Assembly: GCA_002840685.1 (NCBI GenBank)
Contig: PHBU01000014.1
Location: forward strand, 124,001-188,000
DNA from: Chloroflexi bacterium HGW-Chloroflexi-6
Lineage (GTDB): Bacteria > Chloroflexota > Anaerolineae > Anaerolineales > Villigracilaceae
DNA length: 64,000 nucleotides
Direction of reading: 5' to 3'
In this document: positions 1 through 7,337 of the stretch, in pieces
Numbering within the stretch: position 1 is the first letter of the stretch
Layout of the letters: each line of letters begins with the position of its first letter
Position numbers and translations under genes: made by a program
Notes under the pieces: model-generated
Told to the model about the DNA's origin: nothing
The model's database searches: none
What the model saw: only the letters and a program-made list of their open reading frames with translations

Positions 1-437
1 TTGATAAGGGTGTAAAAAGCTCCAGATGTGATCTTTTTGAAGGATAATCCGTCACCTTCTTCGATACGTTGAGCCTGGACGATGTCATATCCCTGTCGCA
101 CCAGATCGATCATTTCAGGGATCATCAGCGCCGGGTGCTGGCCGTCACCGTCCAGTGAGATGACGATGTCGCCCTCAGCCTGATCGAGCCCGGCGGTCAG
201 GGCGGCCTGATGGCCAAAATTCCGGCTGAGGGTGAGAACACGCACCCGACCATCCTGCGCGGCGATCGCCGCCAGCGCGGCATCGGTCCCATCGGTGGAG
301 CCGTCATCCACATAGTAAATCAAAAAATCGTAGGGCAGTCCGTCGAGCGCCGCCACGATCTTGGCGTGGGTGGTCTCTATGACTCCGGTCTCGTTGTAAA
401 CCGGGATAACCAGCGAAACAAGCGCTACTTCAGGCAT
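1..437 (-). CDS. Glycosyltransferase family 2, DPM1/GtrB-like (C-terminus cut by window edge)
   Basis: The 145 visible residues begin MPEVALVSLVIPVYNE and form the GT-A fold of a family 2 glycosyltransferase. Visible motifs are VIPVYNE, YVDDGSTDGT (nucleotide-sugar binding), SRNFGHQAAL and SLDGDGQHP (metal-binding Asp motif). The NFGHQAAL and DGDGQHP pair is typical of polyprenyl-phosphate mannosyl- or glucosyltransferases (DPM1, GtrB, ArnC relatives), which charge a lipid carrier on the cytoplasmic face of the membrane. The ATG has an AAGGTG ribosome site just upstream. Whether C-terminal membrane helices follow, as in GtrB, cannot be seen because the gene runs off the window. Confidence 0.9.
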   Translation of the reverse strand, partial: MPEVALVSLVIPVYNETGVIETTHAKIVAALDGLPYDFLIYYVDDGSTDGTDAALAAIAAQDGRVRVLTLSRNFGHQAALTAGLDQAEGDIVISLDGDGQHPALMIPEMIDLVRQGYDIVQAQRIEEGDGLSFKKITSGAFYTLI

Positions 438-561
438 AATCACCTTTTGGTGTAGTTTTTTCGAGCCAGACAACGTAAACATGAATTGTATTTGGATGTT
501 ACGCGCGCGAATTGTACCATTTCTTGCCGACCCAACCAACAACTTTGCATCATCAGGCGTT

Positions 562-567
562 TATAAT
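562..567 (+). promoter_or_regulatory. Candidate -10 box of the acyl-CoA dehydrogenase gene
   Basis: A perfect TATAAT lies 28 nt upstream of the GTG start and just ahead of the AGGAGG ribosome site, giving a short leadered transcript. No convincing -35 hexamer is visible. Confidence 0.5.
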
Positions 568-595
568 TACAGCAGCCAAAGACAGGAGGATTACT

Positions 596-1747
596 GTGAA
601 TTTCGATTTAACGGATGAGCAACGCATGTGGCAAAAGGCTGTCCACAACTTTGTGGCAGCAGAAGTTCAGTCGCGAGCGCGTGAAGTGGATGAAACATCC
701 ACATTCAACTGGCAGGCTGTCCATAAAATGGGGCCGCTCGGCCTGCTGGGGCTCTCGATTCCCGAAGAATACGAAGGAGCCGGGATGGACGCCCTCAGCG
801 CAGCCATCGCCATCGAGGAGTTGGGCTGGGGCTGCGGATCAACCGCCCTGGCGCTGGCCGCTCACAACGGGCTGGGAACCGCTCCGCTGGCGGCTTTTGG
901 CTCGGAAGCGCTGAAACAGCGCTGGCTGCCCCTGGTCGCCAGCGGACGCGGCAAACTGGGTGCCCTGGCCCTGACCGAACCGGGCGCCGGCTCCGATCTA
1001 CAGGGCGGTGTGCGCACAAAAGCCGAAATAGACGGCGATGAATGGGTGATCAATGGCTCAAAGATGTGGTGTACCAACGCTTCGATCGCGGAATATATCA
1101 TCACCCTGGCGCGCACCGAGCCGACGAGCGGGTCTCACTCTTTGAGCATGATCCTGGTCCCGACCGATACACCGGGGCTGACCATCCATCCCGCTGAAAA
1201 GAAGATGGGATTGAAGGGCTCCCCGACCCACGCCGTGACCTACGAAAATGTGCGCGTGCCGCTCGAAAACCTGATCGGCAAACAGGGCCGAGGCTTGCAG
1301 CAAACCCTGTCCACGCTGGATGGCGGCCGGATCAGCATCGGTGCGCTCTCAGTCGGTCTGGCGCAAGCCGCCTACGAGGCCGCCATCGATTATGCCAAGC
1401 AGCGTCAGACTTTTGGCAAACCGATCGCCGAACACCAGGCCATTCAGTTCATGCTGGCAGATGCTGCCACTGAGATCGATTCGGCGCGGCTGATGGTTTA
1501 TCGCGCGGCCTGGTTGAAGCAGGAAGGCCGTCCCTACACCAGGGAAGCAGCCATGGCAAAGCTGTTCGCAACCGAAACCGGCGAACGGGTGGCGCGTAAC
1601 GCGATCCAAATCCATGGCGGAATGGGCTACAGCAGCCAGTATCCGGTTGAAAGGATCTACCGCGATGCGCGTCTGATGACGATCGGCGAAGGCACAAGCG
1701 AAATCAATCGCATGGTCATTGCGCGTCAGATATTGGGTGGTCGTTAG
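596..1747 (+). CDS. Acyl-CoA dehydrogenase
   Basis: FAD-dependent alpha,beta-dehydrogenation of an acyl-CoA, handing electrons to ETF. The 383-residue protein has the normal family length and all three domains: N-terminal helical domain (DLTDEQRMWQ), the FAD-contact signature ALTEPGAGSDLQG, and the C-terminal helical domain with RQTFGKPIAEHQAIQ and QIHGGMGYSSQYP. The glutamate in IGEGTSEI near residue 365 is the expected catalytic base of short/medium-chain members. I chose the GTG start because GACAGGAGGA lies five bases upstream and it gives a family-length N-terminus; a longer reading frame from 512 adds non-homologous residues. It stands alone, so chain-length specificity cannot be inferred. 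Confidence 0.95.
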   Translation: MNFDLTDEQRMWQKAVHNFVAAEVQSRAREVDETSTFNWQAVHKMGPLGLLGLSIPEEYEGAGMDALSAAIAIEELGWGCGSTALALAAHNGLGTAPLAAFGSEALKQRWLPLVASGRGKLGALALTEPGAGSDLQGGVRTKAEIDGDEWVINGSKMWCTNASIAEYIITLARTEPTSGSHSLSMILVPTDTPGLTIHPAEKKMGLKGSPTHAVTYENVRVPLENLIGKQGRGLQQTLSTLDGGRISIGALSVGLAQAAYEAAIDYAKQRQTFGKPIAEHQAIQFMLADAATEIDSARLMVYRAAWLKQEGRPYTREAAMAKLFATETGERVARNAIQIHGGMGYSSQYPVERIYRDARLMTIGEGTSEINRMVIARQILGGR

Positions 1748-1878
1748 GAATAAGTTTACAGGTTGCGCTCATCATTGCCCCCTCCGGCGCGGATCGTTCA
1801 AATTGATATGGTCAGTGATCCCATTTTGATAAAATATGGGGCCGTTCTGCTGAGAAGATTTTCATCAAAGCAAAGATC

Positions 1879-2247
1879 TTAACCCTGGGTCAAATGCCAA
1901 ACAGCAAGATCACGGTCATGAAAAAGAGTTACATCAATGCCAGAATTTCTGAGCAGGGTTTCAAGGAAATCATGCGAATGATCGTGCAGGCTGACCAGTA
2001 GCGCAATGTGCGCCGCCTGGTTAATGCGCGGATCTTTCATATCCTGGTAGACCAGGGTGTAATTGCGCAAAACAGTATCGGTATTGCGGCATTCGGTGAA
2101 ATCGACCAGGTAACGATCAATTCCTTTTTGCGCGCCCAACGTATGGGATTCAATGAAATACTGGATCACCAACAGGCGATTGATGTTTCCTGTTGCCTTG
2201 AGAATAATATATTTATTCTCTTCAACAATGCTAACAGTCTGGTTCAT
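1879..2247 (-). CDS. STAS/SpoIIAA-like protein of unknown role
   Basis: A 122-residue soluble protein starting MNQTVSIVEENKYIILKATG. The alternating strands and helices, with KYIILKATGNIN, a VDFTEC strand end and an IALLVSLHDHSHDF segment, resemble the STAS/SpoIIAA-like fold found in small regulatory proteins, but the resemblance is only by eye. Last gene of the 4468-1879 operon; its ATG overlaps the upstream methyltransferase stop (ATGA). No catalytic motif is evident. Confidence 0.75.
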   Translation of the reverse strand: MNQTVSIVEENKYIILKATGNINRLLVIQYFIESHTLGAQKGIDRYLVDFTECRNTDTVLRNYTLVYQDMKDPRINQAAHIALLVSLHDHSHDFLETLLRNSGIDVTLFHDRDLAVWHLTQG

Positions 2248-2810
2248 CCCAATACTCCCGGTTTTTGTACAATGACCCAGGCATTATAGTCCTGGATTTC
2301 TATTTTAACCTGCGCTTGATCAGGGAAAAAAGCAGCAATTTCAGATGGCGATAAGAAGTGGCTTCGCATCAGGGCTAATTTTTCGGCAATAGCAATCAGC
2401 TTGACCGGGAAAGTCCGGATATCCGGTTCTTCGACCACGAGCCGGCCACCCGGCTGAAGGATACGATATAACTCGCCCAGGGTCTCTGCCTGGTGAATAA
2501 CATGATGTAGGGCATCGACCATGAGAATACGTTCGAAAAAATTATCGGCAAAAGGCAGCCGCTCGGTTTGGGCATTCAGGGCGTCCAACCCTTTGGCCCT
2601 GGCCTGGTTGAGCATCCCGGGTGAAACATCTGCCACCACTACTTCGGTCAAATAAGGCTGCAAGACCGAAGCCACCCGTCCCGTGCCACCGCCCGCATCG
2701 AGCAAGCGTCCTTCGCAAGGCAATGCAAGCACCTCAACCATTTTTTCGAGTCGGGAAAAAGGTATGGCGCGGTCATAAAACGGAGCTATAAAATCAAAGT
2801 GGTGATTCAT
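2244..2810 (-). CDS. Class I SAM-dependent methyltransferase (UbiE/Methyltransf_11 type)
   Basis: The 188-residue protein shows the SAM-binding motif I LLDAGGGTGRVASVL, motif II VVVADVSPGML, the post-II segment ERLPFADNFFERILMVDALHHV and motif III LQPGGRLVVEEPD. This is the UbiE-like branch that methylates quinones, lipids or other small molecules; the substrate is not indicated. It overlaps the comEA-like gene upstream and the STAS-like gene downstream by ATGA, so it is translationally coupled in a five-gene operon. Confidence 0.9.
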   Translation of the reverse strand: MNHHFDFIAPFYDRAIPFSRLEKMVEVLALPCEGRLLDAGGGTGRVASVLQPYLTEVVVADVSPGMLNQARAKGLDALNAQTERLPFADNFFERILMVDALHHVIHQAETLGELYRILQPGGRLVVEEPDIRTFPVKLIAIAEKLALMRSHFLSPSEIAAFFPDQAQVKIEIQDYNAWVIVQKPGVLG

Positions 2811-3397
2811 GGTGTGGGGACATCATCGCCCACAGTGATCAGCGGACGGAGCTCTTCAAGGGTTGTCGAGCCGATGCCAGGAACTTTGAGTAAATCATCC
2901 ACAATTTGGAAGAGGCCGTTGGTTTCGCGATAATCGATGATCCGCTGGGCAGTAGTCGGGCCGATACCGGGCAGGCTGTCGAGCAAAGCCAGGTCAGCCG
3001 TGTTGATATTGACAGGGTCGCCAGGCACGGGGGTGGGGGTTTCAAAAAGGCCGCTGGAGCCGATCACAAAAGCCGGGGTAGCCACTTCACCAGAAGCAGG
3101 GATTTCCAGTTTCTGCCCATCGCTCAGGCGTGTGGCAACATTGACCTCATCCAAAAGGGCGAACTCAGAAAACCCGCCGGCAGCTTCGACCGCATCCAGC
3201 ACACGGCTATCGGCTGGCAAAACATAAACGCCGGGCCGCTCTACTGCGCCGATGACGTAGATAACCATTGGCTCCGGAGAGACGGTTGGCAGGAGTTGCA
3301 CGGCCTGCCCCGCCGGAGCGCGCGCGGACAAGAATAAAGCGGCGGCGGCCAAAAGGCCAACCAAAATACCGGCAATAACATCTATAGCTCGTTTCAT
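2807..3397 (-). CDS. comEA: ComEA-like DNA-binding protein (SLBB + helix-hairpin-helix)
   Basis: Residues 1-30 form a signal anchor. Residues about 44-105 are an SLBB domain (VYVIGAVERPGVYVLP, then DAVEAAGGF), and residues about 128-190 are a tandem helix-hairpin-helix (NINTADLALLDSLPGIGPTTAQRIIDY and LLKVPGIGSTTLEELRP, each given in part). This is the ComEA architecture: an outer-face membrane protein binding double-stranded DNA during uptake. No comEC or other competence gene is adjacent, so uptake competence is not shown here. Starts inside the stop of the preceding GNAT gene. Confidence 0.88.
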   Translation of the reverse strand: MKRAIDVIAGILVGLLAAAALFLSARAPAGQAVQLLPTVSPEPMVIYVIGAVERPGVYVLPADSRVLDAVEAAGGFSEFALLDEVNVATRLSDGQKLEIPASGEVATPAFVIGSSGLFETPTPVPGDPVNINTADLALLDSLPGIGPTTAQRIIDYRETNGLFQIVDDLLKVPGIGSTTLEELRPLITVGDDVPTP

Positions 3398-3852
3398 GTG
3401 ACCTTCCCTGGAACTCCGAGCCCCATTACCAGCATCCGGCTTTTGGAAAGCGAGGTAAACAAGTTAACCAAACGGCTCAGTCGACGGTAATAAGGCGGCA
3501 CTTCTTGTAATTCAAGAGTAAAAAAACCGAACTTTACATAAAATTCACGCAGTTCAGAGCGGCAAGTAAGGTAAATCGGGCGGACAGGTTCTTCAGAAAG
3601 CAAACGGTCGATAAGAAGACGGGCAACACCTTTTTTACGGTAGTTAGCCGCGATGGCAATCGAGGCCAACTCAAGCACTCCGCCAGCGTGCGGCTTGATC
3701 TGTCCGCAGCCGGCAAAAACACCTTCGCCAGTTTCAGCAATTATAAAACGCCGCCAGTTCAACCCGGTGGGATTTAATCGCGATTCGTGGATGAGTTGGC
3801 GAATGGCAGGAAAATCCATTTCAACCGCGCGGCGCAGAGAAAAATCAGCCAA
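3394..3852 (-). CDS. GNAT family N-acetyltransferase
   Basis: A 152-residue acetyltransferase. The acetyl-CoA-binding core is visible as ELASIAIAANYRKKGVARLL (Q/RxxGxG/A loop RKKGVA) followed by a YVKFGFF C-terminal strand. I prefer the TTG start at 3852 because GGGAGG lies five bases upstream and the TTG overlaps the CPBP stop; an ATG at 3876 in frame would add eight residues. ArgA/RimI-like members share this form, but the substrate is unknown. Confidence 0.85.
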   Translation of the reverse strand: MADFSLRRAVEMDFPAIRQLIHESRLNPTGLNWRRFIIAETGEGVFAGCGQIKPHAGGVLELASIAIAANYRKKGVARLLIDRLLSEEPVRPIYLTCRSELREFYVKFGFFTLELQEVPPYYRRLSRLVNLFTSLSKSRMLVMGLGVPGKVT

Positions 3853-4468
3853 AGAAACCTCCCGCGAGCAAAACAACCAGAGTGAAAATATACCAGTGAA
3901 TCAGAAATGGGTACAGGAAAGAGCGGGTTTTCCAGGCGACCCAACCGAAAGCAAAACCGCCCAAAATAGTGGAAAGTGTTTCAATTTCCGGTTTGCTGAT
4001 GTGCGCCAGTGCAAACGGAACAGCTTGCAGCCAGAGCGCTTCGGGCCCAAATTTGCGTTCATAACCAAACAAAAGCCAGCCGCGAAAGATAAATTCCCAG
4101 CCAAAAAGCTCAAGGAAAGTATAAAGCGGCAAAGGCATCGAACCATCCAGGAGCGGGGAATAATAACTTCGCATGGAAGTATCACCGTGAAGGAGCAGCC
4201 AAAGGATGGGTGTCAAAATGCCAACCGCCCCGAGGGTCAGTGCCAGGCCAATCTTCCAATCCCCCAGGCGAAAGCCGTACTCAGCGGGCGATTCACGGAA
4301 GACAAACAGAATGACCAGCAGCGGCACAACCAGGTAGAGCAGGATGCGGTCATAGGCCTTGAGCGGAGTCAACCTGTGATAATAATCGACCATCAAGAGC
4401 AAGGTTGAGATCACCGTGATGGTAACAATTTTCCAGTCAAAGTGGGGAAAAAGGGCTGTTTTTCTCAT
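3845..4468 (-). CDS. CPBP-family intramembrane metalloprotease
   Basis: A 207-residue, multi-helix membrane protein of the CAAX-protease/bacteriocin-processing (Abi) family. Motif 1 reads GWEFIFRG (the second Glu and the Arg of EExxxR kept, the first Glu replaced by Trp), motif 2 is FALAH and motif 3 begins HWYIF. Members cleave or modify membrane peptides, but many have no known substrate. First gene of the minus-strand operon running to 1879; start ATG has no strong ribosome site visible. Confidence 0.85.
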   Translation of the reverse strand: MRKTALFPHFDWKIVTITVISTLLLMVDYYHRLTPLKAYDRILLYLVVPLLVILFVFRESPAEYGFRLGDWKIGLALTLGAVGILTPILWLLLHGDTSMRSYYSPLLDGSMPLPLYTFLELFGWEFIFRGWLLFGYERKFGPEALWLQAVPFALAHISKPEIETLSTILGGFAFGWVAWKTRSFLYPFLIHWYIFTLVVLLAGGFFG

Positions 4469-4599
4469 ATGGCGACTATATCATGATTTGAAAATATAAG
4501 CCTTCGCCAAAATTTTAATCGCATGACCAATGATAAGAAGATGAAAATCTGTGATATATTTAACTATCATTTTGTTCTTTTTTCATCCAGAAAGACATC

Positions 4600-5544
4600 A
4601 TGTTCCCTTTTAATTCGACAACTGAACCACCAAGTCGTGTTTCACCCGGCCAGTTACAAGCCTTGTTGTCAATTTATCAACAAGATTCGTTAACCGGAAT
4701 GGTGCGCCTGACTCCAGCGCGTGGCAACGGAGAATATTTTGTCCTTCTTTATGTAGATGGACAAAATATAAGCCTTTACCACCACCTGCCAGAAGGCTAT
4801 GTCCGCCACGAAGTCCAAAGCCGGAACACCGTCCTGCCCAAAGGGGATTTAGATTTATCAGCCCATCAATTTTCACCTCGCTTCATACGCCCTCTGCAAG
4901 GGATGTTCGAGAAAGCCAGCAGCAAGCAAGCGGGGCAGATTAAAACCCAGTCCGTCATTGAAACCATCAAAAAACTGGAACAAAATCCTGAACCGTTGCT
5001 GGCGCATTTGCACTGGCCCGGCGCGGACGGGTTTGTTTTCATTCCCGGCCTGGGGTTTCCTTCACGTCAATTGCTGTTCTGGTCCCCTGACCATGCTTCG
5101 GGCATTCCAAATTTTGCGCGTTGGCCCGAACCGGAATGCACTCTGACCACGTATGGCGGAAGCATGGACAGCAAAGCCTGGCGTGAGAACTATCTCATGC
5201 TGGGTCTGGATTTCCTCTATGAACAAATTTTCAGCCGTTACAATGATCTGGTCGGCTCAGGGATGGCCAATCGCTTGGAAGATCACCTGAATTCCGTGGC
5301 GCGTATGCAGGGTTGGAAAATTTCATTTTCAGGCCACACGCTTGACGATGTTCACTTCTTCACATCCTTGAGCGACATGAGAATTGCCTATCGCACTTTA
5401 TTTATGGCTGGTCAGCGTCATATTTCGTCCGTTGTCGGAGAAAAATTATTTGAAGAATCTGCCCGCGCTGCGCTTGTAGCGTTGCCAACCGTTCTAAAAA
5501 CCACCATCGAAAACGACAACATATTCACCTACAAGAACAAATAA
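4600..5544 (+). CDS. Hypothetical protein, 314 residues, with a possible DUF4388-like N-terminus
   Basis: I do not recognise this protein. The N-terminal 80 residues (LQALLSIYQQDSLTGMVRL, then GEYFVLLYVDGQNISLYH) recall the PATAN/DUF4388 idea of a strand reporting a short input, but this is weak. The rest is soluble and without membrane segments or catalytic motifs; the C-terminal third is helical. It lies two bases upstream of a seven-helix membrane protein gene, so the two are probably co-transcribed and may act together. Codon use is slightly more AT-rich than neighbouring genes. Confidence 0.7.
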   Translation: MFPFNSTTEPPSRVSPGQLQALLSIYQQDSLTGMVRLTPARGNGEYFVLLYVDGQNISLYHHLPEGYVRHEVQSRNTVLPKGDLDLSAHQFSPRFIRPLQGMFEKASSKQAGQIKTQSVIETIKKLEQNPEPLLAHLHWPGADGFVFIPGLGFPSRQLLFWSPDHASGIPNFARWPEPECTLTTYGGSMDSKAWRENYLMLGLDFLYEQIFSRYNDLVGSGMANRLEDHLNSVARMQGWKISFSGHTLDDVHFFTSLSDMRIAYRTLFMAGQRHISSVVGEKLFEESARAALVALPTVLKTTIENDNIFTYKNK

Positions 5545-5546
5545 CC

Positions 5547-6362
5547 ATGATGACTATGACACAACGACCACGCAATCTTATTTTGACCTTCGCCTTCAGC
5601 GCAATGTTGTTAGTGGGTATGTATATCTACTTCTATCAATTCTCTACATTGCCTACTGAAACCAATGACTTGACCTTAAACTTGATAAGCCTGGTTGCGC
5701 CGCTCTCAAGCGCAATTTTTGCAACGATGGTCTATTTGACCTTCGACCCTGCCGATAAACCGCGCCAGGTCTGGAAGTTCATGACCATTTTTATCTGGAT
5801 CTGGACGATTGCAGAATTCATCTGGACGATAACGTTAATGCGGACCGGTGATGTGCCGCTGCCTTCACTGGCAGATGCATTCTGGTTGTCAGGTTTTATC
5901 TTTTTGACAGTCGCCCTGCGCAAGCAATATCAAATCGTAACCCAGAAAATTGTTGCCATGTGGCAAATCCATGCGATTTGGGCTGGTGTTTTTGCATTGT
6001 CTCTCCTGGTAACAGTTGCAGCCGGGGCCGAACTCAACGTTGGAAATTATCTTGAATATTTTTACGCTGTGGCAGATTTCGCCGCCGGGATCGTGGCCAT
6101 TCGCATTTTCATCGCGTTTCGCGGAGGCTTGATGTCGCGTCCTTGGATCGGGCTATTTATCCTGGGCCTGTCAGATGCGCTCTACGCCTGGCTGATCGCC
6201 AGCGATATGTATGCCACATCAGCAGAAATCGGCGACCCAATCAGCATGCTGGCAGATACAAGTTACATGGCGGCCTACCTGGTGCTGGGGATCGGCTTCT
6301 TTGCCACTTATCTGACGATCAAACATGGGCCCGGCAATTTTGTCGAAACAACCCAGGCATAA
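5547..6362 (+). CDS. Predicted multi-pass membrane protein of unknown function
   Basis: The 271-residue product has about seven or eight hydrophobic helices, starting with ILTFAFSAMLLVGMYIY, and almost no soluble domain. The layout (helices with an Ala-Asp-Ala-Phe-Trp turn, ADAFWLSGF) resembles the sensing modules that precede GGDEF or kinase domains in other proteins, here without an output domain. Several in-frame ATGs (5547, 5550, 5556) leave the exact start open. Two bases after the preceding gene; a bidirectional terminator follows. Confidence 0.7.
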   Translation: MMTMTQRPRNLILTFAFSAMLLVGMYIYFYQFSTLPTETNDLTLNLISLVAPLSSAIFATMVYLTFDPADKPRQVWKFMTIFIWIWTIAEFIWTITLMRTGDVPLPSLADAFWLSGFIFLTVALRKQYQIVTQKIVAMWQIHAIWAGVFALSLLVTVAAGAELNVGNYLEYFYAVADFAAGIVAIRIFIAFRGGLMSRPWIGLFILGLSDALYAWLIASDMYATSAEIGDPISMLADTSYMAAYLVLGIGFFATYLTIKHGPGNFVETTQA

Positions 6363-6385
6363 AGAATAGCTAACCAGCGCAACAA

Positions 6386-6421
6386 CAAAAAAGATGACCC
6401 CAAAAGCGGTCATCTTTTTTG
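6386..6421. terminator. Bidirectional rho-independent terminator
   Basis: Nine-base-pair stem AAGATGACC / GGTCATCTT with an eight-base loop, flanked by an A-run on the left and a T-run on the right. It sits between the convergent ends of the membrane-protein gene and menA and can serve both strands. Confidence 0.85.
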
Positions 6422-6439
6422 TTGTTAGGAAACAATCGT

Positions 6440-7330
6440 CTACTTGAACAAACTGCCAGCCGCAAACAGAGCCGCATAAACCAGCGATAATTGGGCTGTG
6501 TAAGCCAGGGCTACATTAAGCGCCGTCCCCTGCGCTTTTTGCAGTAAGCGATAAAGAAACCATCCCTGAGGCAAGGTCAGCCAGGTAAGCAAAACCCAGG
6601 TTGAGAGCAGGCCAGAGACAACCATTAACAGTGGGACGAGATATGCGCCAAACAGGCAGAGCAGATATTCGATTTCCATCGCGCGCTGCCCAAGCAGAAC
6701 AGCCAGGGTGCGCTTTTTAGCGGCCGTATCGGTTGGAATATCACGCAGGTTGTTGACAACCAGGATGTTCACGATCAACAACCCCATCGGGATGGATGCC
6801 AGCCAAACCACCAGGGTGACTTCTCCGGCCTGGACAAAATATGTCCCGGCAACTGCCGCCAGCCCAAAAAAAACGAAAACAAAAACATCACCCAGGGCAT
6901 GATAACCGTAAGGGAAGGGCCCGCCTGTATAGGCCAGCGCCGCAAGGATGGCGGCCAAACCAATTGCCAAAACCGGCCAGCCTTTATCAAGATATAAAAC
7001 CAGGCCAAGCAAAGCCGCCAGGCCAAACACCAGCCCGATCCCCAAGCGCATCTCGCCAGGGCTTATCCAGCCCTGGGATGTGGCGCGCGCTGGGCCGAGA
7101 CGATCTGGCGTGTCAGTGCCGCGCTCGTGGTCGAACAAGTCGTTCGCCAAGTTGGCGCCGATCTGCAAAAGTATGGCGATAAAAAACGCAGCGGCGGCAT
7201 TAATGGCATCAAACTGACCGGCACGTAAGGCCAACCCCGTACCAACCAGCACAGGCGCGGCAGCAGCAGGCAGGGTGCGCGGACGGGCAGCCAGGATCCA
7301 GGCACTTAATTTGCTTGGGCGATTTTGCAT
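6440..7330 (-). CDS. menA: 1,4-Dihydroxy-2-naphthoate polyprenyltransferase (UbiA family)
   Basis: A 296-residue integral membrane prenyltransferase. Both Asp-rich motifs of the UbiA superfamily are present: NLANDLFDHERGTD and RDIPTDTAAKKRTLAVLLG. The N-terminal ILAARPRTLPAAAAPVL is typical of MenA, which joins polyprenyl diphosphate to dihydroxynaphthoate in menaquinone synthesis. Start ATG 7330 is preceded by GGGGAGG, which overlaps the stop codon of the upstream lipoprotein gene seven bases away, so the two are coupled. No other men genes are present; a different aromatic acceptor cannot be excluded. Confidence 0.88.
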   Translation of the reverse strand: MQNRPSKLSAWILAARPRTLPAAAAPVLVGTGLALRAGQFDAINAAAAFFIAILLQIGANLANDLFDHERGTDTPDRLGPARATSQGWISPGEMRLGIGLVFGLAALLGLVLYLDKGWPVLAIGLAAILAALAYTGGPFPYGYHALGDVFVFVFFGLAAVAGTYFVQAGEVTLVVWLASIPMGLLIVNILVVNNLRDIPTDTAAKKRTLAVLLGQRAMEIEYLLCLFGAYLVPLLMVVSGLLSTWVLLTWLTLPQGWFLYRLLQKAQGTALNVALAYTAQLSLVYAALFAAGSLFK

Positions 7331-7337
7331 AAGCAGG

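Noticed and set aside
1800..1850. Imperfect hairpin after the acyl-CoA dehydrogenase gene
   Set aside because: CCATTTT/AAAATATGG has a bulge and no T-run, so it does not support a terminator call.
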